Shown here in pieces: positions 47,805 to 58,739 of a DNA stretch of 64,000 nucleotides. This DNA comes from Aculops lycopersici (lineage: Eukaryota > Arthropoda > Arachnida > Trombidiformes > Eriophyidae), in the NCBI GenBank assembly GCA_015350385.1, contig WNKI01000002.1:8913941-8977940 (forward strand), given 5' to 3'. Numbering within the stretch: the stretch's first letter is position 1; each line of letters opens with the position of its first letter. Made by a program: the position numbers and the translations under genes. Under the pieces are notes generated by a model, which was not told where the DNA came from, ran no database searches, and saw only the letters and a list, made by a program, of their open reading frames with translations.

Positions 47805-48911
47805 ATGGGAAAAGACTATTACAAGGTCCTCGGTGTTGGAAAGAGCGCCACCGAGGATGAAATTAAGAAGGCCTACAGGAAATTGGCGCTCAAATGGCAT
47901 CCAGACAAAAACAAATCGCCAGGTGCCGAAAACAAGTTCAAAGAACTGGCCGAGGCGTATGAGGTACTGTCAGACAAGAAGAGGAGACAGATTTATGACC
48001 AAGTTGGCGAGGAGGGCCTAAAGGCTGGAGCTGGAAGTGCCAGCGCAGGTCCCAGTCCCGGTCCCGGTCCCGGTCCCTCGACCCGCTCTGGTACTAATGG
48101 TTCGCAATTCACATACACATACAGTGGTGACCCCTATGAGACATTCAAGCAATTCTTCGAATCCGATGGAATGTTCTCAATGAACTTTCAGAATGGTTCT
48201 GGTAATGGAATGAGCGGAATATTTGGCGATTTCGATGAGATGGAAACCGATTCCGGCAATGGATCCACTAAGTTCTCGTCACGGATGAACGGGTTTCCCG
48301 CATCCTTCTTCGCGCAGCAACAAAATGGTACACATCAACGGGCCAGTTACGGCCAGAAAAAAATGCGTCAAGACCCACCCATCGAGCGAGAGTTGCTTGT
48401 TACTCTAGAAGAGGTTCTAACCGGATGCACTAAAAAGATGAAAATAACTAGAAAGGTAACGCACCCTAATGGTCAGACAACGAAAGAGGACAAGATTATT
48501 TCTATTTATGTTAAACCAGGTTGGAAATCTGGAACCAAAATTACCTTTCCCCAAGAGGGTGATGCAAGTCCCAATTCCCTGCCCGCAGATGTGATATTTA
48601 TTATTAAGGACAAGCCTCATCAGTATTTCAAGCGCGATGGTTCCGATATCAAATATACGGCTAGGATTGGCTTGAAAGAGGCCTTATCATGCAACAATCA
48701 GGTTAGAGTTCCAACTCTAGAGGGCGAAACACTGACACTACCACTCAGAGACATCATCAAGCCCACATCCTTCAAGAGGGTATCCGGTCGTGGACTACCA
48801 CTTCCAAAGGAGCCCCACAAAAGAGGTGATCTGATTGTTCACTTTGACATTCAGTTTCCTAACTCTCTACCGGAAAGAAGCCGCCAAATGCTCTCAGAAA
48901 TATTGCCCTAG
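47805..48911 (+). CDS. DNAJB: DNAJB1/4/5-type HSP40 co-chaperone
   Basis: A 368-residue class B J-protein. Residues 1-70 are the J domain (MGKDYYKVLGVGKSATEDEI, with the HPD motif at 32-34 that triggers HSP70 ATPase). A Gly/Ser/Pro/Phe-rich linker (about 75-185) includes a PGPGPGP repeat. Two beta-sandwich substrate domains follow (IERELLVTLEEVLTGCTKKM, PGWKSGTKITFPQEGD, VIFIIKDKPHQYFKRDG, RGLPLPKEP) and a dimerisation tail. There is no zinc finger, as in DNAJB. The frame opens two codons earlier at a TTG; the ATG at 47805 gives the family start. Heat-shock elements upstream agree with known HSF1 control of DNAJB1. A 47-codon upstream frame (47520-47663) lies in the leader. Confidence 0.95.
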   Translation: MGKDYYKVLGVGKSATEDEIKKAYRKLALKWHPDKNKSPGAENKFKELAEAYEVLSDKKRRQIYDQVGEEGLKAGAGSASAGPSPGPGPGPSTRSGTNGSQFTYTYSGDPYETFKQFFESDGMFSMNFQNGSGNGMSGIFGDFDEMETDSGNGSTKFSSRMNGFPASFFAQQQNGTHQRASYGQKKMRQDPPIERELLVTLEEVLTGCTKKMKITRKVTHPNGQTTKEDKIISIYVKPGWKSGTKITFPQEGDASPNSLPADVIFIIKDKPHQYFKRDGSDIKYTARIGLKEALSCNNQVRVPTLEGETLTLPLRDIIKPTSFKRVSGRGLPLPKEPHKRGDLIVHFDIQFPNSLPERSRQMLSEILP

Positions 48912-49220
48912 AGGCCCAATTAAGCAGCCCCAACTCACCTCGGCAACAACCTTTTTGTCATAAATCTAGTAATCGAATATCTCAATCAATATGAGCTATT
49001 ATGTACAGAAGCAAACCTCAGCAAATTAAAAACGAAACAATGCAACATATCTAAGCACTAGATCGTGTATTTTTTGTGGTTGGAAATTTGCATAAAATGT
49101 TCTTACTTTTATTAGCCGGATGCTTATTTTATGCAATAATATTCTGTTGTATCACTAGATTCTTTTCAAGATCAATCTTGACAAAGGGTGTAAAAGTCTC
49201 TATCTTTGAGATACTTTTTT
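48912..49220. other. Convergent 3' region of DNAJB and the orphan gene
   Basis: 309 bases of AT-rich 3' flank. ATTAAA near 49025 is a possible poly(A) signal. A short plus-strand frame at 49076-49300 overlaps the end of the orphan gene and is not supported. Confidence 0.45.
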
Positions 49221-49937
49221 TTAGAATAGCAGATCGGAAGTGGCATTCATTCCATTGGACCAGTTGCTTGTCAATGTGTCAGGTTGGTTGCTTCCAGTAA
49301 CATTGTTATTGTCGCCGGCTCCAATCTCGTAATTTGATGATTTGATATCAATCATTGTTGAGTCATCCTCGCCTATCAGAGATAACTTGGCAGTTGTGAT
49401 CGTCGTCGAGTTGAGATTGTTGTTCGAAGTCCTGTTTGGTCTCATGGTCGCGAATTTTCCAGCATTTAGGTCATCACTATCAACATTCACCGGTCTATAT
49501 ATAATTGATTGACCATTTCTAAAAGGCTTCAATGGTGTCGGCTGAGGTCTTGGTGGCACTTGGCCATCCCTTGTGGCTACAGAGCGCTTGATGGCTGCTG
49601 TTGTGGCGGTCCTCATATTAGCGCTAGCTTTATTCAGGTAAATGGCGCTAATTGCGCTCACCTTACCCGAGCCGTTGAGTTGACGCTCGCTATCTTGCTG
49701 GTGAGGATTTTTCTTAATAATTTTGGGTTGAGCATAAATGACTAATCCATTATCATTTAACCTTTGGATATTGTTACCCCTGGTAATATTAGTATTCTGC
49801 TGCTGATGTTGTTGCTGTTGCTGAGAACTGCCATTAACTCTGCCCAAATGTCTCACTCCAAGTTTATCATCAATATTCTTGTGATCGGGGATTTCGATCA
49901 GGAGAGTCGACGGCTTGTAGCTCGACAAGCTGCCCAT
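49221..49937 (-). CDS. Uncharacterised 238-residue protein
   Basis: I do not recognise this protein. It starts MGSLSSYKPSTLLIEIPDHK, which fits an N-myristoylation signal (Gly2, Ser6). It then has a poly-Gln patch (40-50), a basic mid part (PKIIKKNPHQQ, RPQPTPLKPFRNGQSIIYRP) and an Asn/Thr/Ser-rich acidic end (LIGEDDSTMIDIKSSNYEIG). No signal peptide, membrane segment or Cys pattern is visible; most is likely disordered. A minus-strand TATATAAA at 49998-50005, 61 bases before the ATG, supports it as an independent gene. The frame is open for 717 bases in ordinary-composition DNA. It could also be a downstream exon of a larger gene, but the TATA box argues against that. Confidence 0.6.
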   Translation of the reverse strand: MGSLSSYKPSTLLIEIPDHKNIDDKLGVRHLGRVNGSSQQQQQHQQQNTNITRGNNIQRLNDNGLVIYAQPKIIKKNPHQQDSERQLNGSGKVSAISAIYLNKASANMRTATTAAIKRSVATRDGQVPPRPQPTPLKPFRNGQSIIYRPVNVDSDDLNAGKFATMRPNRTSNNNLNSTTITTAKLSLIGEDDSTMIDIKSSNYEIGAGDNNNVTGSNQPDTLTSNWSNGMNATSDLLF

Positions 49938-50311
49938 TCCATCTATGTTTCCATTTATTTTTGTTGTTAATCAAGTAGATGGATTGTGAAAGGTTAGTTT
50001 ATATATTATAGCGACCATATCTAGGATACGGTAAAAGAATATTTCATCGAGTAGTCAGATGAGTGCGCAGGTTAATTCGAGCGCGAGCTGGGTGATATAT
50101 AAAATTATCAATCGATAGCCTTCTTGAACTCTCCGAGAGCACTCAAGAATTTATAGCTGAGCACAGCCTCTTTAGTTATTGGAGTAATCGGGAATATTCT
50201 TGTTAATTTTGTTGCTCATCAATCTCACTCTCTTGTTGGAGTCAACTCTTATTTTGAAATATACATATTGGTAAAGTTATATTGATGTTCTTGATCGCTA
50301 TTCAAGTTAAC
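49938..50311. other. Intergenic region between the orphan gene and CRAT
   Basis: 374 bases with TATA-like strings on both strands (minus 49998-50005; plus near 50096). It contains the orphan gene's promoter and the CRAT 3' UTR. Confidence 0.45.
49998..50005 (-). promoter_or_regulatory. TATA box of the orphan gene
   Basis: TATATAAA on the minus strand, 61 bases upstream of the MGSLSS start codon, implying a leader of about 35 bases. Confidence 0.5.
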
Positions 50312-52723
50312 TTAGTTGCTCTTTGAGCTACGATGCTCCTCCACTATATCTCTCATCTTTGACAGGGAATTCTGTAAACTCTCGTTCAGTTTCTCCACCT
50401 CACAGCTAAATGACTGATTCGACGAGTTAGCCGTGATGGCCGCAACAATCTGTTGCCCTGTTATATTGTAGCAACAACCATATCCATCCGCCAACAAGGG
50501 ACCGTAACTCATGGTAATGTTTGGATGAATCGAGGGCACTTGCGAGGTGGATAGAGCAAATCTGGAGGACCTGTTGATGAGTTCACTATTGAACAAGGAG
50601 CTTATGGTATGAAGCTCGTCCTCTGTGAATAAATCCTCAATTGAAACTTGTTGCTCTTGCTGTGGTGTAGGATCTGACCCCTCTTTAACTCTCTCGATAA
50701 TTTCCCGGTTCGATTTGCTGTTCAGATTATCGAATGTTGGCAAACCCCAACGCCAATTGTTTGTCTTCAGCTCATTGAATGTCATTCTATATCCCATTAG
50801 AGTTCTGTCAATAGCATTACCGTTGGCCGCTGCGATCGCGTAACTCTTATGTGATTGAATGGCCGCTTGCATGGTCTCATATTTGGGATCCATACAAAAC
50901 GATGCCAGCCCCTTGGTTAGACTGCGAATAGTTTCGGTCCGTCCATAAGCAAAGCGTCTAGTTGATGCAGTCTCATAGCATGGACCCAAACGCTTGTGGA
51001 CATCATAATAGGCCATCTGAAGGGCAACTTGAAACCAAGAGTCAGGTGAAAAGTGCCAAGATTTGATTGAGTTGCTGCCATAGTGTTTGTAACGCATATA
51101 AGACATATCAAATTGGGCTAGATGAGAGTTGAAATTTTGACGAGCTTGTTCGAGATATTTGGTTATTTCATGCTCGGGGTTGAACATAGGCAATTGTCTA
51201 AAAGTTGCCGGCTCATTCGAGCTTACCTGCTGGCTAGCAAAGAAATTTCCACTTGAGGCGGACGATGACTTGTCGTTATGCTTCTGAATTGTCTTGTCGT
51301 ATGAGTACTCAATCATCTTGGTTACAATGGTTCCCTCGCCAAACGAGTGTTCGTAATTGATACCCGCGCCCAAGAGACGCTCAACATTCTCGTCGGCAAC
51401 CACGATCAATTGGAAACACTTGTCGAACCACCTGTTGCCAATGTTCCTCGAGTCGCCGTGCAAAATCTGCCTACCCAGAGCGGCCATATGTTGCTCACTT
51501 CCGGCTGGAGAGCTCAAGAGGGCTCTCTTATAGCCATCCGGCGAATCCTCAGCGTCAGGTGCAATTGTGTCGAGACAGATTAAGAATTGAGCATTCTGTA
51601 TGGCCTCAATCGAGTCTCCATCGAGCAGCTTGTACGCCTTTGCCCAATCATTTCTATTCGTTGCTGTCAAAACTCCAGCTCCTGTTGCGCTAGCCTCTTG
51701 ATCGTTGTTCTCGTTCACTGAAACAATTATCTTATTTAGAATGCCCTCCAACTGCTCTATACGATTCTTTTCATCCTCAATTCCTTTCAAGTTAATCTCG
51801 AAGAACTTGTTACGGAATGAGACCACTAAATTGAATGATTGACTTGAATTATCCATTGAATCGCAACTACTACTTCTCTTGTGCTGATCAAACACCTCGC
51901 CTGGGATGCGAGTTGAGCCAAAGATGCCCTGATATTGGTGGTAGCAAATATTTGGATCTAATCGATGCTCTTGATCAGCGTTCGTCGCCTCAGGATTGTA
52001 CCCGTGCATCAGGGAGAGTTTGAAGTCTATGACACCTGAGATCAGTTGCGAAACGACACTAATCAAGGATCTTTGGTTGTTGACTTCAAAAGGAAAAATT
52101 GGATACATCATTCCGGGATTTGAGTTGATGACTAGCGGTTGTCTAGATCTCAAATAGATTTGCTTTGTCCACCAATCGTGTGTCATCCAATTCTTCAATT
52201 GACTTGCCTTAGTTCTGAGCAGTAAGTCCAATTTTGGTCCAGCAGACTTTGCGAATTCATCGATCAGCTCAAGAGTTTGAACAAATTCAGCCGAGTTCAT
52301 GGCCACAGGTGAGATTGATTCCTTTAGAAGCTCCAATGTATTATCCAAACTTGGAACTGGCAAGGGTGGCAAATGATCACTGTCCTCGTATACGTTTGCA
52401 TTTCCTCTGGCCGAACTGGTGGCAACCCTTTGGTTGCTGGCCAACTTGGATGGCGCATAGAACCCACAACTGGTGTTGGCAAACCTATGAGTCTGATAAT
52501 TCTGCTGCCGATTATTATTCAATGAGGCCCATGTTGATGTTTTGCTTGAAGAATAGATTGCACAGAAGCTAGGTGGCTTCTGATCCGTGGTAAAGTTGCG
52601 CTGGTGGCAACCTGTTGCAAGTCTCGTTTGGCCTTGGAGAGAGAATAGCAACCTGTTCGTTTGCTGGCGCACAAGGTTGGCCATTATGATTTGCGTTGAA
52701 TTAACTGCGTTGCTGAGGTGCAT
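50312..52723 (-). CDS. CRAT: Carnitine O-acetyltransferase
   Basis: An 803-residue choline/carnitine acyltransferase. The N-terminus (about 1-60, with NLVRQQTNRLLFSLQGQTRL) is a likely mitochondrial presequence. Family blocks in order: LPPLPVPSLDNTLELLKESI, RQPLVINSNPGMMYP, NRNDWAKAY, the catalytic His in INYEHSFGEG (about 457), YGRTETIRSLTKG, a DRTLMGYR block (the usual His after DR is Thr), ALSTSQVP and LLADGYGCCYN. YEH-x3-EG and STSQVP point to CRAT rather than CPT1/CPT2. CRAT buffers acetyl-CoA by moving acetyl groups to carnitine in mitochondria and peroxisomes. It is about 175 residues longer than human CRAT through the presequence and Ser/Gln-rich inserts. Confidence 0.88.
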   Translation of the reverse strand: MHLSNAVNSTQIIMANLVRQQTNRLLFSLQGQTRLATGCHQRNFTTDQKPPSFCAIYSSSKTSTWASLNNNRQQNYQTHRFANTSCGFYAPSKLASNQRVATSSARGNANVYEDSDHLPPLPVPSLDNTLELLKESISPVAMNSAEFVQTLELIDEFAKSAGPKLDLLLRTKASQLKNWMTHDWWTKQIYLRSRQPLVINSNPGMMYPIFPFEVNNQRSLISVVSQLISGVIDFKLSLMHGYNPEATNADQEHRLDPNICYHQYQGIFGSTRIPGEVFDQHKRSSSCDSMDNSSQSFNLVVSFRNKFFEINLKGIEDEKNRIEQLEGILNKIIVSVNENNDQEASATGAGVLTATNRNDWAKAYKLLDGDSIEAIQNAQFLICLDTIAPDAEDSPDGYKRALLSSPAGSEQHMAALGRQILHGDSRNIGNRWFDKCFQLIVVADENVERLLGAGINYEHSFGEGTIVTKMIEYSYDKTIQKHNDKSSSASSGNFFASQQVSSNEPATFRQLPMFNPEHEITKYLEQARQNFNSHLAQFDMSYMRYKHYGSNSIKSWHFSPDSWFQVALQMAYYDVHKRLGPCYETASTRRFAYGRTETIRSLTKGLASFCMDPKYETMQAAIQSHKSYAIAAANGNAIDRTLMGYRMTFNELKTNNWRWGLPTFDNLNSKSNREIIERVKEGSDPTPQQEQQVSIEDLFTEDELHTISSLFNSELINRSSRFALSTSQVPSIHPNITMSYGPLLADGYGCCYNITGQQIVAAITANSSNQSFSCEVEKLNESLQNSLSKMRDIVEEHRSSKSN

Positions 52724-54816
52724 TTTGTGTATCGATGGTATATTTATACTAGTCTTCGGGTAGTTTTAGGACCCTTGTTGTTGTTGTTACCTTTTCACGA
52801 TAAGAATGGATGGGTCAATCTGCCGTTATGATTCATCTAGTGACATCCAATGATAAACTCTTGTTTGCTTTGTGACGCTTGTGATGATGCTTTTGCTGGT
52901 CGATGTTGTTGTTGTTGCTCGGCTTTGCATGGCAATAAATGGACAAGTCCATTTGATGACTCGATTTGATGCCGTTGCTCTCTTGTTAACCTGTTTGTTC
53001 GGTATCACTATCAAAGCGATCGATGGGAATGAAACCGATCCCGTCGCTCTCTCTCTCTAACTGTACATCCAATCTAATGTCTGCTTACTTTTCAACACGT
53101 GAATTTACGAGATGCAGGTCACACTGACTAAATGTGCTAAATGTTCAATGATCGCCCACTTGCCTCTACTCATGCTGTTGTAAGCTTGCCAAGTTCGAAA
53201 ACTCACTCTCTAGTTTCATGCGGCGAAAGGGCGCTTATGTTAGCTGTGGCAATGAAGGAATGATAACATTGAAGTCTATCGCGACAATTGCGAGATTTGT
53301 TGGTCTCTCCACTCTGAAGGCTTCGCTTGTGTCAGTAGTGTTAGTCTTGGAAGCTCACAATGGTAGTCGTTGTTGTTGTTTGAGTTTTTGTTGCTGTTGC
53401 TGTAACTTTCAAATGCGCTTTTGGGTTGAACCATTGAGCTACGAACTAGCTACTCATCAAGCTAGTTGGCAAAACTTTACCTAGTTGCTAGTCTATATAA
53501 GCGCTACACTTTCCAACTCACGGTGGCAATTGCATACTCTCGCCTGCTATTTAAACTTACGCCTCTTCTAGATCCAACTGCGAAAAATTTGACTTTGGAT
53601 TGGGACGAGCAAAAGCGCCAACCACTTGTGGCTTTAGTCGATAGCAAACACTTGGTATCAGCAGTCGCAAAGATTGCTCCTACTGCTGCTGCTGCTGCTG
53701 CCAGTCGCATTTGCTCCTGCCAGCCAATCGAGAAAACTTGGCCACCATTGGATAACGTGGAGAGGCCCAAGCCGAGTTGTTTACCGAAAGTTTGTTTCGC
53801 TTTTGCCTTGGCTCTCGCTCGCTCTCCCTGCCTTCTGCTCAGGCAGGCGTCGCGCGTTGGTTGGCCGGAGAAGCCTGCGAAATAGCAGGCGGTTAGCTGG
53901 AGTAAAAGCAGCAGCAGCGGTAACGGCAACGAGAGAGAAAGCAACAAAAACAACAACAACAACAAGAACATTAACTCCGGCAAGAGCAGAAGGCAAACGC
54001 AGTCAACAAGTGGGTGAAGGCGCAAAATGCGCTAGCAAGCGCGCGAGAGACGAGAGAGTTTCTCTGGCGGGTTGTTGCTTTTAGATTGCGTTGCTGCTGC
54101 TGCCTCTGCGACAGCGGCAAAAGCGACGCACGTTCGCATGCCAGACCAAAGGCAACGAGACAAAGGGGCAAGCCAAAAAGTCGCAGCAACAACTCTCCGC
54201 TCACAAAATTCAACACGCAGAATCGAGCGAGCGAGAGACGCAAGCTAACATAACACGCGCATTGGCCGAAAGCCGCTGCTTCAAATGTGAATGTGAGTTT
54301 GTGTACTTGGCTTCATTTGCAACTGAGCCAGGCGGATCTTGCCAGCAAGCTGCACAGGCACCTGTTACGCCAAGCACTACACTACAACTATACCACACTA
54401 CACTACAACAAGTGGCAAATATAAAGCAAGCTAGACATCTAAACGGGACATCCTTCTTTTCTCCTCATTTCACTGTAGTTTAGATACACTGGATAGAGGA
54501 AGGACTAGAATTATCTCTCCCTCTCTCCCTGGATAGGTGAAAGTGGATCGAGTTTTCAACAGGTGGCGGTAGCTTTCTAATTGATTTGGATACATATCAT
54601 AAACTCAATGAAACGCGCAATCATACACAAAATTACTCATAACACACACAATTTTCACCAATTCTACTCCAATTTAATCGAGTTAAAACTAACACACTTG
54701 TCGCAACTATCGTTATGAGGCCGGTCAATTCTATGGTCAGATGTTCTATCACATTAAGATGGAATTGGAGAAAGATAGAGAGGTAAATCAGGTAAAGATT
54801 GAATTGAACCACTTAC
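52724..54816. other. Non-coding region between CRAT and the next exon
   Basis: 2.1 kb with many overlapping open frames on both strands made of CTG/CAG and GA repeats; none resembles a protein. It holds four CAAGTGG/CCACTTG motifs (53156, 53622, 54007, 54409) and a good plus-strand TATA box at 53494-53501. Some may be intron of the minus-strand gene whose exon ends at 54817. Confidence 0.4.
53494..53501 (+). promoter_or_regulatory. Orphan TATA box
   Basis: TATATAAG followed about 20-25 bases later by an initiator-like CTCACGG. No recognisable plus-strand coding exon follows, so it may mark a non-coding transcript or a 5' UTR exon. Confidence 0.35.
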
Positions 54817-56383
54817 TCTTATTCAGCTTGCCACTTGACGTTCCGTTGGTCTCTTGATTGATTGTTGATATCTTGGTTTTAACTTGTTGCTGCTCATTTT
54901 GATCCTCGCCACAACCAGCGAGCGAGCCATTTGTAATTGGTAATTCTTCTATATTGGCTTGTTTCTCTTGTAGATTACTGTCATCAGGTAACATGGAGGC
55001 AAAAGGAGAATCGGAGGACATCATAACCTCTTCGCTTGGATACTCGTAGGTGTAAGCTGAGTTCTCGTCAAAACTAATCTTGAGCTGCTTGTTTCGTCTA
55101 TTCAATAGACTTCCATTTCCAACTATCACATTGTCGCCCATAAAGACAACACTAGCCAGCGAGTGGCAGCTTCCGTTTAGCGAACTGCGAGATACATCGC
55201 TACTTCCGGAAGTGCAATATCTACCACCTACCGAGGGACTATAGTCAATGTCATCCTCGTCTTCATCCTCGTCGTCTTCCTCAACTTCCTCCTCTTCTTT
55301 TTGGTCGTCTTTGACCTCCACTGAATCCTCCTCGATCTCAAAGGTATCGTTGACCTCGTGGCTTGATGTTGTCGTGTTTGTTGCTGCCTGCAACTCGACA
55401 GGTTGCTGTTGCTGCTGATGTTGCTCACTAAGTCTAGAGATCTCACTCTGATGGTCGTCTTCTGTGGTTTGGGCGGCGGCTGTTGTGGTTGAGGCTGCGG
55501 TCGAGGTGGAAGAGCTGGTGGTCACTTTGGTGGTATCTGTCTCACTTGCGTCACTAATATGTAGCGGTGGTTTGGGCGCCTGTAACCTGTTCGCCTCCAA
55601 ACTAATCACTTTAGAAGCCTGAGGTCTGCATGCTTGGCTTGTGTTGTTATTGTTATTGATTGGTGTTATGATAGTGGTTGTTGATAAATTGGTAAACTTG
55701 CTAACGTTACTGTTGAGACTTTTGCTTGCCACAGGCGAAACAGACCGACTCGTAGATGTTGTGGACGAACCATGATTACTACTGGAGTTGTTCAGATTTC
55801 GCGCGCTAGCTGCTAGTTGGGCCGAGTACCTATGGGCGACAGGTGGCAGGCAATTGTTATTGTTGTTGTTGTTGTTGTTAGTGGTTATGGTGGTGCCTGT
55901 GTTGACCCTTGGGTGTAATAAATGCGGCGACGGCTGGTAGGCAAACCGAATGTCCTGCTTCATCGGCGAACCACTTGTTCCTTGTAATTTGTTGGTGCTA
56001 TTGTTGCCATTGCAATTAGAAGAGACGCCTCCATTGACACTTGACAATCGTTCAAAAAACTCCTTTGCGCTTTTGAATCTTGAAACTCGACTTGCTGATC
56101 TGGTCAAGCCCGAAGTTTTTCTATTGTCATTTCCTCCATTCAATCCATTGATTGGCAACTCAGAGGGCTCGTCGCTGGACTCATCCAAACTAGAATTGCT
56201 TCCACTAGATAGGGAGCCGCTCGTATTGTTAATCCCATTTGAAGCCACAATAGAGTTTCCAACGCTGATTCCCGAGGTTGAGGTGAATAGGTGGCGGTTG
56301 GTACCGGCGCCTAGGCCCCTGATCTGTGGTTGAATGTGATTCAATCTCTCCATTGAGATCGCTTGCCGCCTATCGAAAATCAT
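54817..56383 (-). CDS. 5' coding exon of a PP1-docking-motif protein, 3' exons not found
   Basis: An open frame of 522 codons plus one base from the ATG at 56383 to a GTAAGT donor (plus ACTTAC 54811-54816). Reading past the donor meets a stop within ten codons, so splicing is more likely. The protein is largely low-complexity (Ser/Asn/Thr, Asp/Glu block EEEVEEDDEDEDEDD). Two ordered-looking parts stand out: TRSASRVSRFKSAKEFFERL (about 93-112) and LKISFDENSAYTYEYPSE (about 433-450). KISF fits the RVxF protein-phosphatase-1 docking motif, and the FxxxxxxxxEYPSE context recalls taperin/phostensin-type PP1 regulators; that assignment is tentative. The remaining exons would lie to the left on the minus strand, perhaps beyond CRAT. 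Confidence 0.6.
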
Positions 56384-56460
56384 GGTCCCGTTGCTGCTAT
56401 TGATGCTGGTTGTTTGAGTTCAGGTTTGTTCTTGACTAGACGACAATACTAATAATGATG

Positions 56461-56472
56461 ACAATAATAATA

Positions 56473-56506
<34 letters not shown>
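56461..56506. repeat. AAT microsatellite
   Basis: About 14 imperfect AAT units just upstream of the minus-strand exon's start codon, probably in its leader or promoter. Confidence 0.85.
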
Positions 56507-58030
56507 CAAGTAATGATGAATTGTAGTAATAATAATGATGGCTCTGTTGGATCCCTCGTGTTTTTCTGGTGCCTTATTGGCAGCTAGCTGGCTTGCTCGA
56601 GAAACTTGAAGAAGACAAGAAGCGACTGGCCGTTACCGTTACAAGAGCCAGGAGCAACAAGTGGCTGCTTGCGGTTTGTGCGATGATGACGACCACTTTG
56701 GTCGCCTGCTCGCTCGCTCGTGGCTCTCACTCAGCTGATTGGATTGTCGGCTTTCGTCTATGGGCAAGTTCAAATGGTGGTCCGGCTAGTTGTAACTTAG
56801 CTCACGACTCTTGATGCTCGCCAGCTAGCTTGCCAGAATTTCTCCGACCACTTGGTCAATCGGCCGTGGCTCGTTGAAATCTAGGAAAGCGTATCGCACA
56901 CAAACACACCACGATCGACAATTTAAAGTCTGGATCGCCGAGTGGCTTGATCTTGCTGCCGGCTGCTTGAGTCTGAGTTTTCGGTCGTTGTGGCCGCCGG
57001 TGGTTGCGTTGGTTGACGATTATTATAATTGGTTAGTTATCCTAGCAAGTGACTTGTTGGTTGACTGGCTCGTACTCCAAGTATTGTGATACGATAACGA
57101 CAGGCAACAAAATTAAACTAGATTGCAAAGTCGGTGCGCAAGAAAGTCCGCTTGTCTTGCTTCGCTCAAAAAGAACAACATTGAGAACATTAACACAACC
57201 ACCGCTATCAACACAGACAACAACAACATTATTGGAACAAACTCTCCAATTTCACTCCACACTACTCCACTTCACCCCTCACCTGGCCGCCTATCGGCCG
57301 CCAATAGCTCACACAGGTGGCACAGCTGCAACTTGCTCGCTTGTTCACAATTTAAATGTCTGCGCTTCGGGGGTAAAACTCGATTTTGTCAACAGCTACA
57401 ACAAATTTAACTTGAATTTACTCTTTACTTGACGCCTTCGTTTAGCCACCGGCTCGAGCACTCGATTATTAGACTAAATCTTTTGCGGTGGAAGCAAGTT
57501 TGTGGTTTTTTTTTGTGTTGCGCATGTAATCGGGCACGACACTTGTGGCTGTTTGAGTTCTCAATTCTCGTTGCGGCCACTTGACTTTTCATCAACATTT
57601 CTTTTCTCTTTTCGTCGATCTTGTGAGTGTTTCGGTAGGTCAGTTTTTGATGGCGTTTCTACTGGGGAAAAAACTCTTTCTTTCACAGTTTTTCAAGCTT
57701 CTAAACTTGAATGAAATGTGACTAGCTAAGTTCAATTTCGTGCTATTCACTGCGACTCGCTTTGGCAATTCAAATTAGATTATCACGCCAAACAGACTCA
57801 AATCTAAACTAATTTTGAAAATTCTAGTTATCTTCATGTAACTTGATATTGTTGTTGTATGCAACAACTCTTCGACTGGTCACTTGACACTCGTTGCTCT
57901 AAAAGGGTGAGTGCGTGCTTTGGTCGGCTGTAAGTTGCGCGCGCGCGCTCCGTCTCGTCTTCTCTAATTGTATTTTGCTTCTTGCAAATAGTTTTTTCGC
58001 TTTGGGATCAAAGTTTAACTGGCAATTGTC

Positions 58031-58052
58031 GAAGAAGAAGAAGAAGAAGAAG
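58031..58052. repeat. GAA microsatellite
   Basis: Seven GAA units in non-coding DNA. Confidence 0.85.
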
Positions 58053-58385
58053 TGATAATACTTTTAATACCCACAGTTTCAATGTCTTAAACGATATATT
58101 TAATAGGTTAACAACTAAATTTGATTTCATGAAAGACGATATGAAATGAGACAAGACAAGCTTTCTGTTGATGAGCTCAACTCGTCAAGTTGTCGTCGTT
58201 TTTTGCCATTTTCTGAACTTGACCCGCATTCGCATGCTCTGTTATTTCTCTCGGCCTTTCTTGGTGTACCTCGCCGCAGTCGTCGTCGTTGCTGTTGTTG
58301 TTGCTACTGCTGTTGTTGTCGGCGGTGGTGGTGGCGGCGGCGGCAGCATTCGATCGAAAGAGCGAGTTAGTTGCCGGCCAACTGA

Positions 58386-58411
58386 ATGACTGACTGACTG
58401 ACTGACTGACT
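58386..58411. repeat. GACT tetranucleotide repeat
   Basis: Six TGAC/GACT units in non-coding DNA. Confidence 0.85.
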
Positions 58412-58707
58412 AGATGTCCGAAAAGCTTGGACTCGAGTGGCCTGCGCCGAGTAATTCTCAGGTGGCCGTTTGAGTTCTGCGCCTGTCAGCTAGCTAGCTG
58501 GACGGACAGGAGCACGAACATCGAGCGGCATGCTTCTCTTTGTGGAGCTGGCAACTGGACGGATGGATGAGCGCGGCGGTTGCCTCTTGCTTTTAACCTG
58601 TAGCCTGCAACAGCAGCTGCTGCTGCTCGGGCCGCCGCCGCAGCTACCTGTTGCCGTTGCACTGCTGCTAACACTGGTCAGGTGGCAGCTCAACCGGTGC
58701 ATTCAAG

Positions 58708-58732
<25 letters not shown>
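58708..58732. repeat. CT microsatellite
   Basis: A perfect CT run of about 12 units, which also creates spurious Ser/Leu frames. Confidence 0.85.

Positions 58733-58739
<7 letters not shown>

Noticed and set aside
49221..49937. The orphan frame as 3' exon of the 54.8-56.4 kb gene
   Set aside because: A phase-compatible acceptor-like AG exists, but the polypyrimidine tract is poor and a TATA box lies 61 bases before its ATG, favouring a separate gene.
53466..54483. Several overlapping frames of 90-170 codons on both strands
   Set aside because: They arise from CTG/CAG and GA repeats; strands and frames conflict and none looks like a protein.
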